Of a stretch of DNA of 64,000 bases, positions 36,561 through 48,724 are shown piece by piece (position 1 is the stretch's first letter; each line of letters starts with the position of its first letter). Source of the DNA: Sclerodactyla briareus (Eukaryota; Echinodermata; Holothuroidea; Dendrochirotida; Sclerodactylidae). The notes under the pieces are model-generated. The model saw only the letters and a program-made list of their open reading frames with translations. It had not been told where the DNA came from and did no database searches. The DNA is taken from assembly GCA_026419785.1 (NCBI GenBank), contig JAODTK010005538.1, positions 1 to 64,000 on the forward strand. The letters are read 5' to 3'. Both the position numbers and the translations under genes were made by a program.

Positions 36561-38100
36561 TCACCTGCAATATTTAATCACCGCATGAGATGCTTTGCTT
36601 TTACCAAGGTCAAAAGTCATCTGCGGTCAGGTGAGTGAAAAAATGACTGTAAGTAAGTGTATCTTAAGATAAAGTTAAAGTTCACGAGTCATAACGAGCG
36701 AGCGACGCATGCACGGCTAATGATGAGTATCCTTAGCGAAATTCAGTCACTCATAAGGGACCTAGTGTGGTCAAATCAGATAGATGAATGAAGTGGCAGT
36801 TCTATGAATCGGACGACCAACATCATCATAATGTGGAAAAAACTCTTTTTTGGGGGTCTATTGTTGGAAAGAGAAGTGCATACAGGCCTATATCTTGTCA
36901 ATTGCATCCCTCTACTGCCCTGGAAATGTGGTCATTGTATGGACATTCTGTGTCATGCGGTGTCTCACATGTTGGGCATTGTACCATATTCGTTTATCAC
37001 TAATGTGCTGAGGGTAGTCATTGCCAGTCAATCGTTTCAATTTATACGGCAGAGTAGTCTGTGGTCTTTCAAAGTGACCTGTGGGTGTATAATTTTCATA
37101 TTTTTCAGGCACAAAAGTGACTGAGGGGTGCGTCATTTGTGACCCACCTGAAGTGCAATGACTCCCCTTGTCTGGGGTAAAGGGGGGGGGTCATGCACTT
37201 GACAAGTGCATAACTGTTAGAATACTTGTATCAATAACCATTTTACCAGTCCATGAATGTCTTATCGCCATTTTATTGTCAACCTTTTCCCAAGGCTTTC
37301 AAATCACATATTCTCCTACATTGGTGGGTTGGTGAATGTCCCTCTCTATATTTGCCCCACGCATGCGCACCTCCCATAACAATATATCTGGCTCATGATA
37401 ATATAACCGTAGATAATAGCACAACAAGATCTTTTGTAAAATTTTGCTATGTTATATATATTATGAGCCATGTTTAGACCTTTATTATGTGGGCTCAGTT
37501 ATTTGCTCCAGTAATGACTTCTGGCCAATTGTTTAAAATGTTATTAATCCCGGCAATCACTTTTCCCAAATATTCCCCTCATGTGATAGTCAAACACCAG
37601 ATAGAGAGGCACTGGGGAAGAAGCAGAGATACTTTTTAGATTCAAACCCCTGCCCATTTATGCCCTCACTTTTTTGCTCAATAGCACAAAAATGTCCACA
37701 AAGTTGTGCTCTTCCCACTTCAGAAGCTTTCTTGACCCTGCTTTCTTCTTCTCCTCCAACTCACTACCCTGTCACTGCTTCGTTTCACACACCACAGTTA
37801 ATCCCTCATGAGGGCTTGTCTATAATCACAGGTATAATACCCAATGGTCCATTCCCTGCCTGTCAAGTAATGTGAGTGGAAGCAACCCAGATTTAATGAG
37901 AGGGCACCACACACTTTTGTGGTCGAAAATATCAACCCTAAATGGAAGGAGGTATACGCAAGAAGAGGGCGTTTACCTGCCTTACAATTAGGATTTTGTC
38001 AATAGATGCAAGTGATGCAGGCTCAAATAGGGGGGCCCTTTTTTAACCTTTTGCAATTTTCATATGCTGCCTATGAAACCTGGGGGGGTGGGGTGGTCAC
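36561..38100. other. No gene; one short hairpin
   Basis: Contains an imperfect inverted repeat at 37151-37199 (aagtgcaatgactcccc / gggggggtcatgcactt) around a short loop. Otherwise non-coding; the frame at 36804-37124 has no recognisable protein character. Confidence 0.35.
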
Positions 38101-38225
38101 TGTGCTAGTCCAATACTTAAACATATCCTGAATAACGATGAATTGACAATTCAAGAATTTGTACTGTCTTCACTGGGGGAAATAATGGTGCTAGTCCAAT
38201 ACTCAAACATATCAGGAATAATTCA
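38101..38225 (+). repeat. Direct repeat of about 34 bp, 87 bp apart
   Basis: 'tgtgctagtccaatacttaaacatatcctgaata' near 38101 recurs as 'ggtgctagtccaatactcaaacatatcaggaata' near 38188, two tandem units of about 87 bp. Confidence 0.75.
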
Positions 38226-38389
38226 TTGAGATGGCTTGTGATAAGAGTATCGTAGTATGGTTGTCCATTTGACTTTTTTGTTTGTCTAATAGGACGCTTT
38301 CCGGCCAACACAGGAAAAGCCTGCAAATCCACCAGGCTCAAAGTTGTCATAGTTCAAATTTCAAATGAGGTCGAAAGAAGGTCAAGTCG

Positions 38390-38865
38390 GTCACCAGATG
38401 TATTTTCAGCTTCACACCAGACGCACGAAACTTTCAATACACAGTCCTCCAAAATGTGTTCGTTGCCGAGATATGAGACGATTTCCTATGTGACCTTGAA
38501 TTACCTTACCCTGACACCAAAACCATAGATTTCTTCCTCACCATACATGCTACCCACATCCCCCATTTGAACCTGATAGATACTCGCATTCGTTAGATAT
38601 GGTGCTGCAGCTTTTTGAACTTTGCCTCTTTGTGACCTTGCATGACTTGAACGGGCACCCAAAACAATAGGGGTCATCCTCCCCATATGTGCAACCCACA
38701 TACCCAATTTGAAACTTAATCCAGCTTGCGTACGTTAGATATCGTGTTGACAAGGGTGTCACACACACAGACACACACACAGACACACCCAACACATACG
38801 CAAGGTGCGTGACTGCATAGATTTCTTTGCCTTCGGCACGGATAAAAACGGCATGGATCTCGTCG
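38390..38865 (+). repeat. Tandem repeat family R5 ending in (CA)n
   Basis: Units of about 135 bp share 'gtgaccttg.attac/gacttga', 'caaaa.cata/aatag', 'atc.tcc.catatgtgc/gctacccacat.ccc.atttgaa', 'cttgc.tacgttagatat.gtg'. The last unit leads into CACACACAGACACAC (38760-38790) and then 'gcatagatttctttgccttcggcac'. This arrangement is characteristic of a dispersed repeat common in invertebrate genomes (general knowledge; the family name is not recalled). Confidence 0.65.
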
Positions 38866-40080
38866 ACTTAATTCCTTTATTATTCCTAATACTTCGAACA
38901 TATTCCAGAAAAAGACAACTTTTGCGCGTAATATGACTTTCGCTTGAATTGCTGACACCTAGCCCACCGCTGGCAGACGACTCTAGGCACCCTGTCAGTT
39001 GACTTTGACACCCAGGACCCTCTACCCCGCATCTAAAACAGACTCTCAACACAACACGGAAGTACCAGCACCAATAAAGTGAAGACCGACCTTAGCAAAA
39101 GATCCTCAGGTAGCTAAATGATGTCCACCGAAATTTCTAGGCTAGTTTCTAGCATAGTGTCACGATTACACCGTCTGAACTTCATCGCTAGCCTATATAA
39201 CTGGTTATCATTTCCACGTGAGGGTTACTGCAGTCGTTAACCTACTCATTTATGCGCCCTTAGTGTTACCAGATGACGTCCCCACGTACAGAGAACAATA
39301 GCAAGGTAATAGTTCCACGCTTTCCATGATGACGACAATTGGCATATTCAGCAATGTCCTGTGTAGCGAAGCAGATAGGCACAAGGGCGTATCCATTGGA
39401 GCGTTTTAGAGGTCTCTTTAGTGGAATAATTAGTATTGCCTTCAATGATGGGACCCGAATGGCTGACAAGTCATGTGGAACCATTAAATCATCTAACAGA
39501 GCCTAACGCCCAGGGACTGATCGTTAGGCCACGCCCACTGGTAGCTCTGATTTTGTACACCAAATAACTCCCTGACACCACAGCTTTTGATTACTGATCA
39601 CGTGATAATTTCCCGTTCGAGTCGCCGTGCACACTTAATCTATCCACTACAGTCGACTAAGACGCACCCATTGATTGTGAGTCTAGGACCAATGTAATCG
39701 ACGATACTGAAAATATCTTGAGTCAATACTTAAAAATTTCCTCAAAGGTATCTGTCGTTAAATTTTATTGTCATTCATGCGTACATTTTATTTACTAAGC
39801 CGTGGGCATATTGGAAGTATAGCTAATAGGTCTAACCTTTTATCATGTTAATACCAGCAGAATTATGGTCATGTAATGGGGATTTTAGGACAAGTTCACA
39901 TGCCACGTGATCATCAGTACTACAGGGAGTGCTGAAATTATTTTCCGAGTCATACGACCTCCCACCAGCTAGTGAATAATATGAACAGCGCGGTTTGTAT
40001 GAGGTCAGGAAGAACAAACCGTCCTCACTGTATTAAAAATGAGTTGTATAATATCGGCATCATATAGTAGAGTGTACTGC
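38866..40080. other. No gene identified
   Basis: Non-coding sequence with no repeat or exon that I can support. Confidence 0.35.
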
Positions 40081-40615
40081 TACTATATACAGATATAGAG
40101 GCACATTGACAAGAAAAACAATCATACATACATAGTACTACATACATACAACATCCTAACATAATACATACTCCATCATACATCGATACTACATACATCT
40201 ACAGACCATCGATGCACTAAGGGTACCAGCAAAGTACGTGTTTCCGCTACGGGGAACCGGCAGCCCCGACCGCGCCCGCGGCGCGCCTGCCAGCACGTTC
40301 GTCCCGTGGGGGTTGGCCACCGTGGGCAGCGGGGCGTGGCGCACAGCTCATTATAAGAGACTTTCGCGGAAGCCTACTGCTAAGTGTCGATGTACATGTG
40401 CGACGTGAGCAGAGGTCGGGGCAGTCATCTCATGTACGCGATAATGTTGTCGTCGTGCGTACATACAACATACATACATAACATACATACATCATACTAC
40501 ATACACACGTCCATACATACATACATACACCCTACATAACATCCATACATCCTACATACTCCATACCCACCTACCATACCTACATACCTACCAACTCCAT
40601 ACCATACATTTATCG
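40081..40615. repeat. (CATA)n microsatellite interrupted by a GC-rich segment
   Basis: CATA/ATAC words at 40110-40205 and again at 40461-40610. Between them, 40225-40455 is strikingly GC-rich, including 'accgcgcccgcggcgcgcctgcc'. The insert has no visible terminal repeats, and I see no tRNA or other small RNA signature in it. Confidence 0.85.
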
Positions 40616-41099
40616 CACACAAAAATGTTGTGTAAATATCACATGAGGCCCGGTGGCCATATGCTCAAACATCGAAGATTCCTATTGAACAACTATTGCA
40701 ACGAATTGACCAATTACCCGAAAACTTGAATCGTGTATCTTGTATTCATGTTCAAGACCAAATTGAAATCATACCATTATTTGACGTATCCAATCATCTC
40801 ATGACGCCTTACAACATATTAGTTGTATTATTTATGTGTTTGTATTTCTTACGACTCTTGTTCCTATGTCACTAGCCTTGGGTAGAACCGTCCTATACGC
40901 TGTCTTTCTAGTGTCCTGCTTTATGCATTCTTGTATATACGAAAAAAAAATTGTTTAAAATGCTTGTATAAGGAAAAGTACTAATCAACCGTGTATAGAC
41001 TGCCGAACTTGTGCAATTTTTTACACAACCTTCGCACCACGTTGTGTAATAGTGGCAGGTCACTAAGAGTGCAGTCAATTCACACTTTCCCCCATCGGC

Positions 41100-41105
41100 T
41101 TTATT
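41100..41105 (-). promoter_or_regulatory. Candidate polyadenylation signal for the SLC35G-like gene
   Basis: AATAAA on the minus strand, about 145 bases past the stop codon at 41246-41248. Position is plausible for a short 3' UTR; no experimental support. Confidence 0.4.
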
Positions 41106-41245
41106 TTCTGTTTAAACAAAATCAGGAAATTTGTGGAAAGCAATTCCATCAACTCGTTTTCTGTGTTGTTACCGAACTTGAATTCTCATCATCTCATATC
41201 CATCCGTGAATGCTAGTTTACCAGTCTAACTTTAGTTACCAGTTA

Positions 41246-41628
41246 TTACATGTTAGTTATCAGTTGTAACCAGACGGTCGACTCTCCGCCAGATGTACTT
41301 TCGCCATCCCCTTCCGCGGATGGCACTCCAGCTTCCCGACTGTGAATAAGACTCGAAACAGCGACTCCAACGCAGGCGATACAGACCAAGCACCCTCCAA
41401 CGATCGGCAATACCTCCAGAGGGAGGTCAAAGATCAGAGTCTGTCCGGCATACACCATAGCGACACGCGATTCATATATCGCTACAGTAGACGGATGTTC
41501 GATGATAGATTGCCCAATTAAGCTACCCCATCCAAGGAAGGCAGCGACGCCAGTAGTAGCTAGCATCAACGTATCTCCAGTCGTGCTAGGCAGCGACCAT
41601 GCCCGGTTCAATGCGCAGAGGCCGACTG
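41246..41628 (-). CDS. Terminal exon of an SLC35G / EamA-like transporter
   Basis: About 126 residues ending at a TAA. From the exon start: GLCALNRAWSLPSTTGD, then hydrophobic helices over TLMLATTGVAAFLGW, a SLIGQSIIEHPSTVAIYESR loop, VAMVYAGQTLIFDLPLEVLP and IVGGCLVCIACVGVAVSSL, then a short polar tail. The order WSLPxxxxD-x-L, GxGSLxxQ, PSTVAxxxSR-VxxVYAxQ-xxF, P-x-x-x-xxGxxLV matches the second EamA repeat of SLC35G-type drug/metabolite-superfamily proteins, multi-pass membrane carriers. A minus-strand acceptor with pyrimidine-rich upstream sequence ends in GACAG or GACAGCAG at 41626-41629. The earlier in-frame codons (to 42085) mostly lie in a probable intron. Substrate unknown. Gene could be functional or a pseudogene; this exon itself is intact. 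Confidence 0.6.
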
Positions 41629-41957
41629 CTGTCAGCGAATATTGGGCGAAAAACGAAGTCAGAAAAATTGACGAATCTATCTGATTACTCACCGAATGTT
41701 TCGGGCAATAATTATGCCAGATGCATCGCGGCTGGCAACAAAGCGTCGAAAAATATCCAAAGACCTGTTGGGCAATGTCTAGTGCGAATTTCCAGTGGGT
41801 CCCTCGTTGGTTGGCCATTGGGCTGCATGTAAAATGACCCCAACCATAGATAAGACGGTGAACAGGTACTCTTCTTTGTGTATCGTATATTTCCGTATGC
41901 AACATTGAGGAGAATCGGATACTTTCATAGTGTATAGTATAGGGTATTTGATTCCCC

Positions 41958-42245
41958 TTGACCAAGGGCATTGCACCGTAGAACAACCCCATACTGTCCG
42001 GCAGCTTGGAGGCTACCAAATAAAATAACAGCACTGGTGCTTCCTTAACAGTCGAAAGGAATGCGCCTCTTAAGCATGTCCACAATGAGACACGCTTGCT
42101 CCGAATTCATACGTTTTTCCGCCACGAACACCATCCAGTGATTGGAAACGAACTGTCCTCCATACGAGGACAAATCACCAATGGAATAAAATAACGCAGT
42201 CATCAGAGCGAGTCCCGGTCCAGCAAGAAGACGGTCCGTTGACTA
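41958..42245 (-). CDS. Probable upstream part of the same SLC35G / EamA-like gene
   Basis: Two segments on the minus strand look like the first EamA repeat. One, about 42130-42235, reads GPGLALMTALFYSIGDLSSY, resembling the first helix of this family. The other, about 41960-42095, reads LRGAFLSTVKEAPVLLFYLV then ASKLPDSMGLFYGAMPLV, resembling the LRGxxG...YxA...LP..D helix pair. They lie in different frames with a stop between, and no clean splice sites join them. Either the intron borders are unusual, one base is wrong in the sequence, or the gene is decaying. The middle helices expected between here and 41628 were not found. Confidence 0.4.
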
Positions 42246-44994
42246 ATTGTTTCACAGAGTTTCGCTTACATCCGAACATGGTTTGAATATAGTGTTTCGA
42301 CTAACCAAGTTGGTCTTCCGGTAATCCCCGGAGGAAGACATTTTAATTCAGAACGATGATATGGCCGAGAGACTCACTAAGCCCTGAAACTTACACATTA
42401 GCATCAAGCGTATCTCAACATTACATTGAATCAACATCAAGTATGTTTTCCTTATTGAAAAAAGTACCGAATTTTTTACTGTATTTTAGTATGGTAGAAG
42501 AACTGTCCTCATCCATCCGTAATAGGCTCCCGGCCAATTGGCGTGAAAGGTTATAGTGAAATACACCGGGACCGGGGGCAGGAATTACTGGGGGCAGCCT
42601 TTCTTACTATGTAGCTGTATGCATCAACTTTTCACACTGAAGTCCAATGACTTTTTGGAGCGCACGAAATAAAAATGAATAGGCGATTATCACAACTGAC
42701 AAAAGCAATATTCAATAAGCAATTCCGCACAGGTATTGTTACAAGTGGAGCCACTAGATTGCTCAATTGTCATACGACAGACATCTATATGAAGATGAGA
42801 TTCAATGTTGTTTCTTGACGTAATCTATATATCTATTCGTATTAGTCTCGATCGACGAGCGCAGACAACGTTTAGCCTCAACTCACTCACTCACTTACTC
42901 CAAATACCCGAAATACAATAATCGCTCAGATTCTTCCGGGTTTGTTTTCCGTCCACCCCCGCCAGAAAAAATAAATGCTATGCTCAGCTGTCCATGTTGA
43001 CTGTACGTAAGACCCCTTCCTGCAGGCTGCTAACCTTGCCGCAGCATGCAGGGTCCGATACACTGTACTCGCTACCCAAGTAAGCCTAACTGTAATTCCT
43101 TATCGCAACCTCACATGAAAAGCTGGTATATAGAATTAAATTATAGACTGTTGCATGTCCTGATGTTTATATGCTGCCACGCGATATGCGTGCTACACGA
43201 CTATGCATGTACTTGACTGGTGTATTTAACTACAGAAAAAGTTGATTTCACACACTCCCTGGACGCATTAGCCCTATACATTGATCATCGTAGACGGGTA
43301 TGATCACATATCGTTCATCTGCAACAGGAAAAACGGAGGGAATTTTACCTGTTTCTTAACAAATCTTTGCTGCCGCATTTCTTAATGTTTTGCAGTCCTT
43401 AGTCCTTCAACGCGCTATAGATGCCAAGGTCGTGCTGCCACTTCGTTCCCTGTCTCCATCACTAATCGTAACAGAATCGTGTGTGGCCGTCGGTATACGT
43501 AACGTAAAGTGGCCGCATGAGCGTGGGCTATACCTACGCGATAGTCCCCTATCGGACGTACATGAAAACTATGTATAAACGCGTCTGTGTTCATCGATAT
43601 TTCTTTGACTCGTGGAAATCACAAACTTTTCTTTCTATGAAGCTCCCTAAACGTTATAACTTGGACCTCAAAATTTAATAGGCCTATCTGATAAAATCAA
43701 TCCTGAGTTCAACAACACGACCTGTCCAACTCGTAAAAATATCCTGGTCACCTTTACTGCAAAGTGGAACAATGCTTGCGATGTATTACTATAACTAGGG
43801 CCCCAATTGGAAACACTCAGTCTGATCATAGCACGGTTCTATTAAGTCGAACCTAGAACAGCAGCTCAGAGTGCAGAAGCCACAGTTAAAAACTGTCGAA
43901 GCGTGGACACGCAGCTGAGAACTAGAGTCCCTCGAGCTCGGCATTAAAGATTGCTTGATAAGTGGATGGAGTGCCTCGAACGGATAACCATATTCACGCA
44001 TTCCCACGAACACGGCTACAGTCTAAGATATTTACATTCTGCCAGGGCTTACCTCGGTATCCCTTCAAAGATTCTCACACCAATTCGAAACAACAAGGCC
44101 TATGGTGTAATAAGTTGGTCAAGGCCAAGATCGGGTCTGAGCTACCACAACAATCAACTATATAGTCTACGAGCTCAATACCCAGCGAAACACACACCCA
44201 GGAAAGAAATAAGGAACTCCAAACGGAATGATAAAATAAGAATGGAAGAAAAATTCCGAGCTAAAAATGTGGGCAAATATCAGCTCAATAACCAATATAT
44301 AAAGAGCAAAGCGATCAGTAAACTCAGACGATCCTTTTTTTACCAAACGAACTGAACAATTCCTATGCACGCTTTGACATAGAACAACAACCGATCCAAC
44401 TCCAAGAGACCCGAAAGGCACCGGAGCGCCGGTGAGGAATCGAGTCGTACGCGTGAATTTCGCGTTCGAATCAGGGAAATGCTAGCATTTCCCGGTTTCG
44501 AATTACCGGATGAGATACTCGCCGAGGCCTAGCTACAGAATTGTGCATCTTCACTGGCCGGTGTTCACGCGCAGCTTCATCAGTCCTTTGGAGCTGAAGA
44601 AGGGCCAAGATGGTTCATGTAAGCTACCATCTTACAGCTCCAAAAAGAGCCGTTATAAAAGGTTGAAGATCTATTACCCTATTACCCTGCACCTCTGGCA
44701 TGAAGGGTTCCAGAGATTTGTTGCGTCATACATCATACCTGCCGGTGGCTCCCAATTTGCCAACCGAGCACACGTTCTCTGAAGGATGCCATCTCCGTTT
44801 GGCTCCATGAAAACTTGTCTCACCTGGTAGAAAAATGTTCTAGCGCACGTGGTGCTCTTTGTGAATTAAAGCTCTGCGTTTACACGATTATACATACCAA
44901 TTTGTACGACAAGCTGATAATCACCTCCAGGTCCCACCTCATCTGTAGCTGGATTCTTGACTCCCTCCTCTCCCGGAAGCAGACGGCGACAGCA
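42246..44994. other. No gene identified
   Basis: Several frames of 60-134 codons occur on both strands. The longest, plus-strand 43951-44355, is rich in K, R, N and Y in its second half, but no family is recognised and splice sites are not evident. The promoter and first exon of the SLC35G-like gene could lie here. Confidence 0.3.
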
Positions 44995-45257
44995 CAGGCG
45001 CATACCGAGGATTTGTCTTGGGGAGGGTGGAGGGTTTGAGGTCGGAATCCAATGGAAGTGCGCCCTCACTATTTGGCCTCACCCCTCCCTATTTGTGCAA
45101 AAGTACAATGTGGGCTCCTAGCACATGCTGCTGTAATATGCTAAAGATTTGTAAAATTTGCAACTTCTAATGAGCTGCAAAAACCTTCATCACTTGGGTC
45201 CTGGGGGGGGGGAGGAGGGGTTCTGACCCCCAAAAACTCCCCGTGTGTACACCACTG
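44995..45257 (+). mobile_element. MITE family M1, copy 1
   Basis: Starts caggcgcataccgaggatttgtcttgggg and ends gtgtgtacaccactg, matching the better preserved copy at 63637-63936 in both ends and in internal words ('gaggtcggaa', 'agtgcgcc', 'caaaagtacaat', 'gctgcaaaaacc', 'gggttctgacccc'). The flanks are similar but not identical (ggcgacagca left, ggcgcagcca right), consistent with an aged target duplication. Confidence 0.75.
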
Positions 45258-46212
45258 GCGCAGCCACTCCGACATGCCTTACCCTGAGCACCGTAACCGC
45301 CCCCAGGATTGTCCCTCTCGTCGCGTGTTGTCTTCCGTCTTCCCTCTGACTGTCGCATCTTCTTCCACACCCTGATTAGGTTGCAGACGACACTACTCTA
45401 ACTGGATCGATCATCAATGGTGATGAAGGAGGCTACCGAGAACTCGTGTCCGCATTTGTGGAATGTTGCCATCAAACATCTGACCTCCAATGTGGATAAA
45501 ACAAATAATTATTGTTGATATCGACCGATCGAGACGTCGAAGAAAACCTTTTCTAACTAATGTGCAATAGTTGGACAAGTTTCCAAATTTCTCGGTCCTC
45601 ACATTATTTGATTATGGTCATTCTTCTTACATGGAAGTGAAATATTCTTATAAGAACTTTTTCGAAGCAATGGGGGTATAAGCATATCGTGTCAATTTTT
45701 TATCGCGCATCATAGAAGTGTTTTTTATCTATGCATATACTAGTCTGGTTTACCCGTGTAGCTCAAAATTACCTCGGAATTAGAAACAGTCATTAGGAAT
45801 GCGAAACGCATCATTGGTACTGAGTTAAACACCCATACATTTACCGGATCGTGCATAAGCGGGTAACAAACATGTTAGAAGATGATTCACACCCATGAAC
45901 ATCAATACTTACTTTGAACTATGTAACTTTGATTAAGTTTTATGGTTGTAACCACTACTTTTTTATCCCTCTGCTGTTGAACTGTGCATTTGCTCTATTC
46001 TATACACTCTTGAAAATATCTTTCAATTCAACCGAATCTGTGAAATCTGCATCAGATTTCCTGATCAAATGTGCACCTACCCGAAAAAAATCTTAAAAAT
46101 GACCAAGTTTTCTGGTCCATGGAAAAATACATAAATTCTGGTGAAATGAACATTCGATCAGACTTCGCGTATACTTATTAAACTAAGAGATCTGATCAAA
46201 CTCGAACCTCAT
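45258..46212. other. No feature seen
   Basis: Non-coding sequence between two small transposons; no exon or repeat supported. Confidence 0.4.
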
Positions 46213-46376
46213 CCGTGGTCACACTGACCGATTATTCTCAGTCGGCCGAATTCTTTCGGTCGCCCAGAGCCGATCGCGCTCATCCAGCAAGCGTGGTCCA
46301 CATTCCCTTTCAACGATTTCCCCGTTCTAGGCGGCGACTCATGAATCGGGCCTGATATAGGGCAGTGTGACCACGG
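46213..46376. mobile_element. 164-bp terminal-inverted-repeat element
   Basis: The ends are perfect 14-base inverted repeats CCGTGGTCACACTG / CAGTGTGACCACGG, extending imperfectly inward (acc / ggg). The right flank is CTTAA; the left flank (CTCAT) is not a clear match, so the target-site duplication is unresolved. If the element began at a TTAA it would resemble piggyBac-type MITEs, but that is only a suggestion. No coding capacity. Confidence 0.75.
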
Positions 46377-47912
46377 CTTAATGGAGTGCATTGTATTTAA
46401 TTTTGGTCGGAGAATACCCCAGGTAGGCCAAAACCACAATGCAAGGACCTGCGACCTAGAAAAGCTTGCCAACGGCATGTGAGTGATTGCACTGCATGTT
46501 TTTAAGCCTACTCAGTGTCAGCTTGTTAAAGGGCTTCTCGGTTCTTTTAAAATCAACTCCATGCTACGGGGACGGCCTGCTAACGAAGGCTCCCCATGGT
46601 CTCTATGAACATTCAAAGAACACACATCAACACGTGCCAAAGTCTGTAATTTGACATAAAAAAAAAAACACAAAAAATGAATGTGTCTTTAGTGGCCTAA
46701 GATGGACAGTGAATAACTTGGCCATTCTCTCTCTCAGTGTGTTTTTTCGAGAGGGGTGGTGGGAACCAGTGAAAACCACCGAAAACATGATTTAATTCTG
46801 ATTCCTTTTATTTCAACGACGTATGCGGAACAACTGAACAATATAGGAATTATACAGATATGCAACTCATGAAAGAACTCCTTATTTTTTCAATTTTTTT
46901 CCGTTCCATTTTTTCTTTCATTTATTTCTTTATTATTTTATATTTTATTTATTTTATTTATTTATTCATTTATCAACAACGGTTTCCACCTTGCAGCCAA
47001 AGCGAATTGCGTGAATATACAAAATAGAACATGAAAAACTAGAAATGTATCATACGAACATCAATATGAATATGACTGTACATTAAATTTACAAATAACA
47101 GTCCACTTGGGCAAGATCTAGTATAAACTACGCCCAGGACAAGGAGAAAGGCTAGAGTCAGATATTACACATCGCGGGCAGCTGTTCAGGAGGCGTGCGA
47201 AAGGGGTTGGGCTAATTATATTTCCTGTTTGTTTCTACACCGTGGTTCAAGAAAGAAGCGCGACTAAAACGAACCACTTTTAGTGCCACTCATAATGATA
47301 CACACACGATCTAAGACAGGGTTGGCCATGGCGGGAATACCGCCCGTATTTCCCGTCCGGAAAATATTATTGGACATACTGGAAATTCCAATTTTTATGT
47401 TTTCATCACTTTATTGAGTAAACTTGGTCTCAATCAACAAACCCGGCTTGGTAAATATAATGATAGTTAGTTAATGCAGCACCTATGTGTGGGCCTGGCC
47501 CATGGGAAATATATTTTTGACATCATAGTTAAGTATGGATAACGACAAAATTTTGAGTGCCACCAAGTATTATGTCATTAGGTTACAATGAATGCAACAA
47601 TAGCTATGACATGTTTCCAGTCTCAAGAATGACAATGCTAGAATAGGCTATCTTAATCTAGAAATTAACTATTAATCTAGTTTATCATTAGGTGCTAAAG
47701 AGAACCCGCCTTCATGAAAGTGTAGCTGACGCAAATAAACCGTCAGAAGCTGACCTATTATGCACATTGCATGACAGAAATTATTCAAGCAGTTGGCCTA
47801 TGCAAAAGGAAAGGGGAAGGCTTAAAGGAGTATCCATGTGCAGGAGAGGAGGGGCACTAAATTTGATTGTTTTTCCCTGTGCCAATTCCTTTGTTGTACT
47901 GGTATCAGTACT
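46377..47912. other. No gene; T/A-rich patch
   Basis: Contains an AT-rich simple stretch with TTTATTTA words (46870-46980). No exon, RNA gene or transposon end is supported. Confidence 0.4.
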
Positions 47913-48720
47913 GGAGAAGGAGAAGGAGGAGAGGGAGGAGGAAGGAGGAGGAGGAGGAGGAGAAGGAGAAAGAGAAAGAGAATGAGAAGGAGAAGGAGAA
48001 GGAGAAAAAGCGAGAAAGGGGAAGGAGGAGGAGGAGGAGAGGAGGAGAAGGGGAAGGGGAGGAGGCGGGAGGAGGAGAGGGGAAGGAGGAGTAGGAGAGG
48101 AGAAGTGGAAGAGGATGAAGGAGGAGAAGGAGGAGGAGGAGGAGGAGGAGGAATGAGGGGGAAGGAGGAGAGAAGGGGAAGGAGGAGGAGGAGGAGGAGA
48201 AGGGGAAGAGGAGGAGGAGGAGGAAGAGAGGAGGAGAAGGAGGAGGAGGAGAAAAAAAGAGGAGGAGAAGGGGAAGAGAGGAGAGGAGGAGAAGAGGAAG
48301 GGGAGGACGAGGAGGAGAAGGAGAAGGAGAAGGAGAAGGAAGGAGGAGAGGAGAGGAAGGAGGAGGATGAGGAGAAGGAGAGTAAAGAGAAGGGAAGGAG
48401 AAGGAGAATGAGGAGGAGAAGGAGAAGGAGGAAGGAAAGGAGGGAGGAGAAGAGAAGGAGGATGAGAAGGAGGAGGAGAAGGGGAAGGGGAAGGAAGGAG
48501 GGGGGAGGGGTGGGGCAGGGAGTAGGGGAGGGGGAAAGAGGAGGATAGGAGGGGAGGAGGGGGAGGGAGAGGGAGGAGAGGTGAGGAGTAGGAAGGAGGA
48601 AAGGATAAGGAGCTGAGAAGGAGAGGAGAAGGATAAGGAGAAGGAGAATAGGAAGAGAAGGGGAAGGAGGAGGATGAGGTAGGGAGGGGGGGGGGGGGGG
48701 GGGGAGGGGAGAGATAAGAA
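47913..48720. repeat. About 800-bp polypurine tract (GGA/GAA)n
   Basis: Plus strand is almost pure G and A for about 800 bases, mixing GGA, GAA and GGGGA words and ending in a run of 21 or more G near 48687-48705. The three very long overlapping frames (Ser/Pro/Leu-rich on the minus strand, Glu/Arg/Gly-rich on the plus strand) exist only because purine triplets contain almost no stop codons. They are not genes. Such tracts can form triplex (H-DNA) structures and are hard to assemble. Confidence 0.97.
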
Positions 48721-48724
48721 GAAT

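Noticed and set aside
40225-40455. tRNA, 5S or other RNA gene in the GC-rich insert
   Set aside because: No cloverleaf, A/B-box pair or recognisable 5S sequence was seen.
41640-41700. GTGAGTAA donor on the minus strand at 41692 as an extra SLC35G exon border
   Set aside because: It would leave an intron of only about 64 bp and none of the phases gives a stop-free link to the terminal exon.
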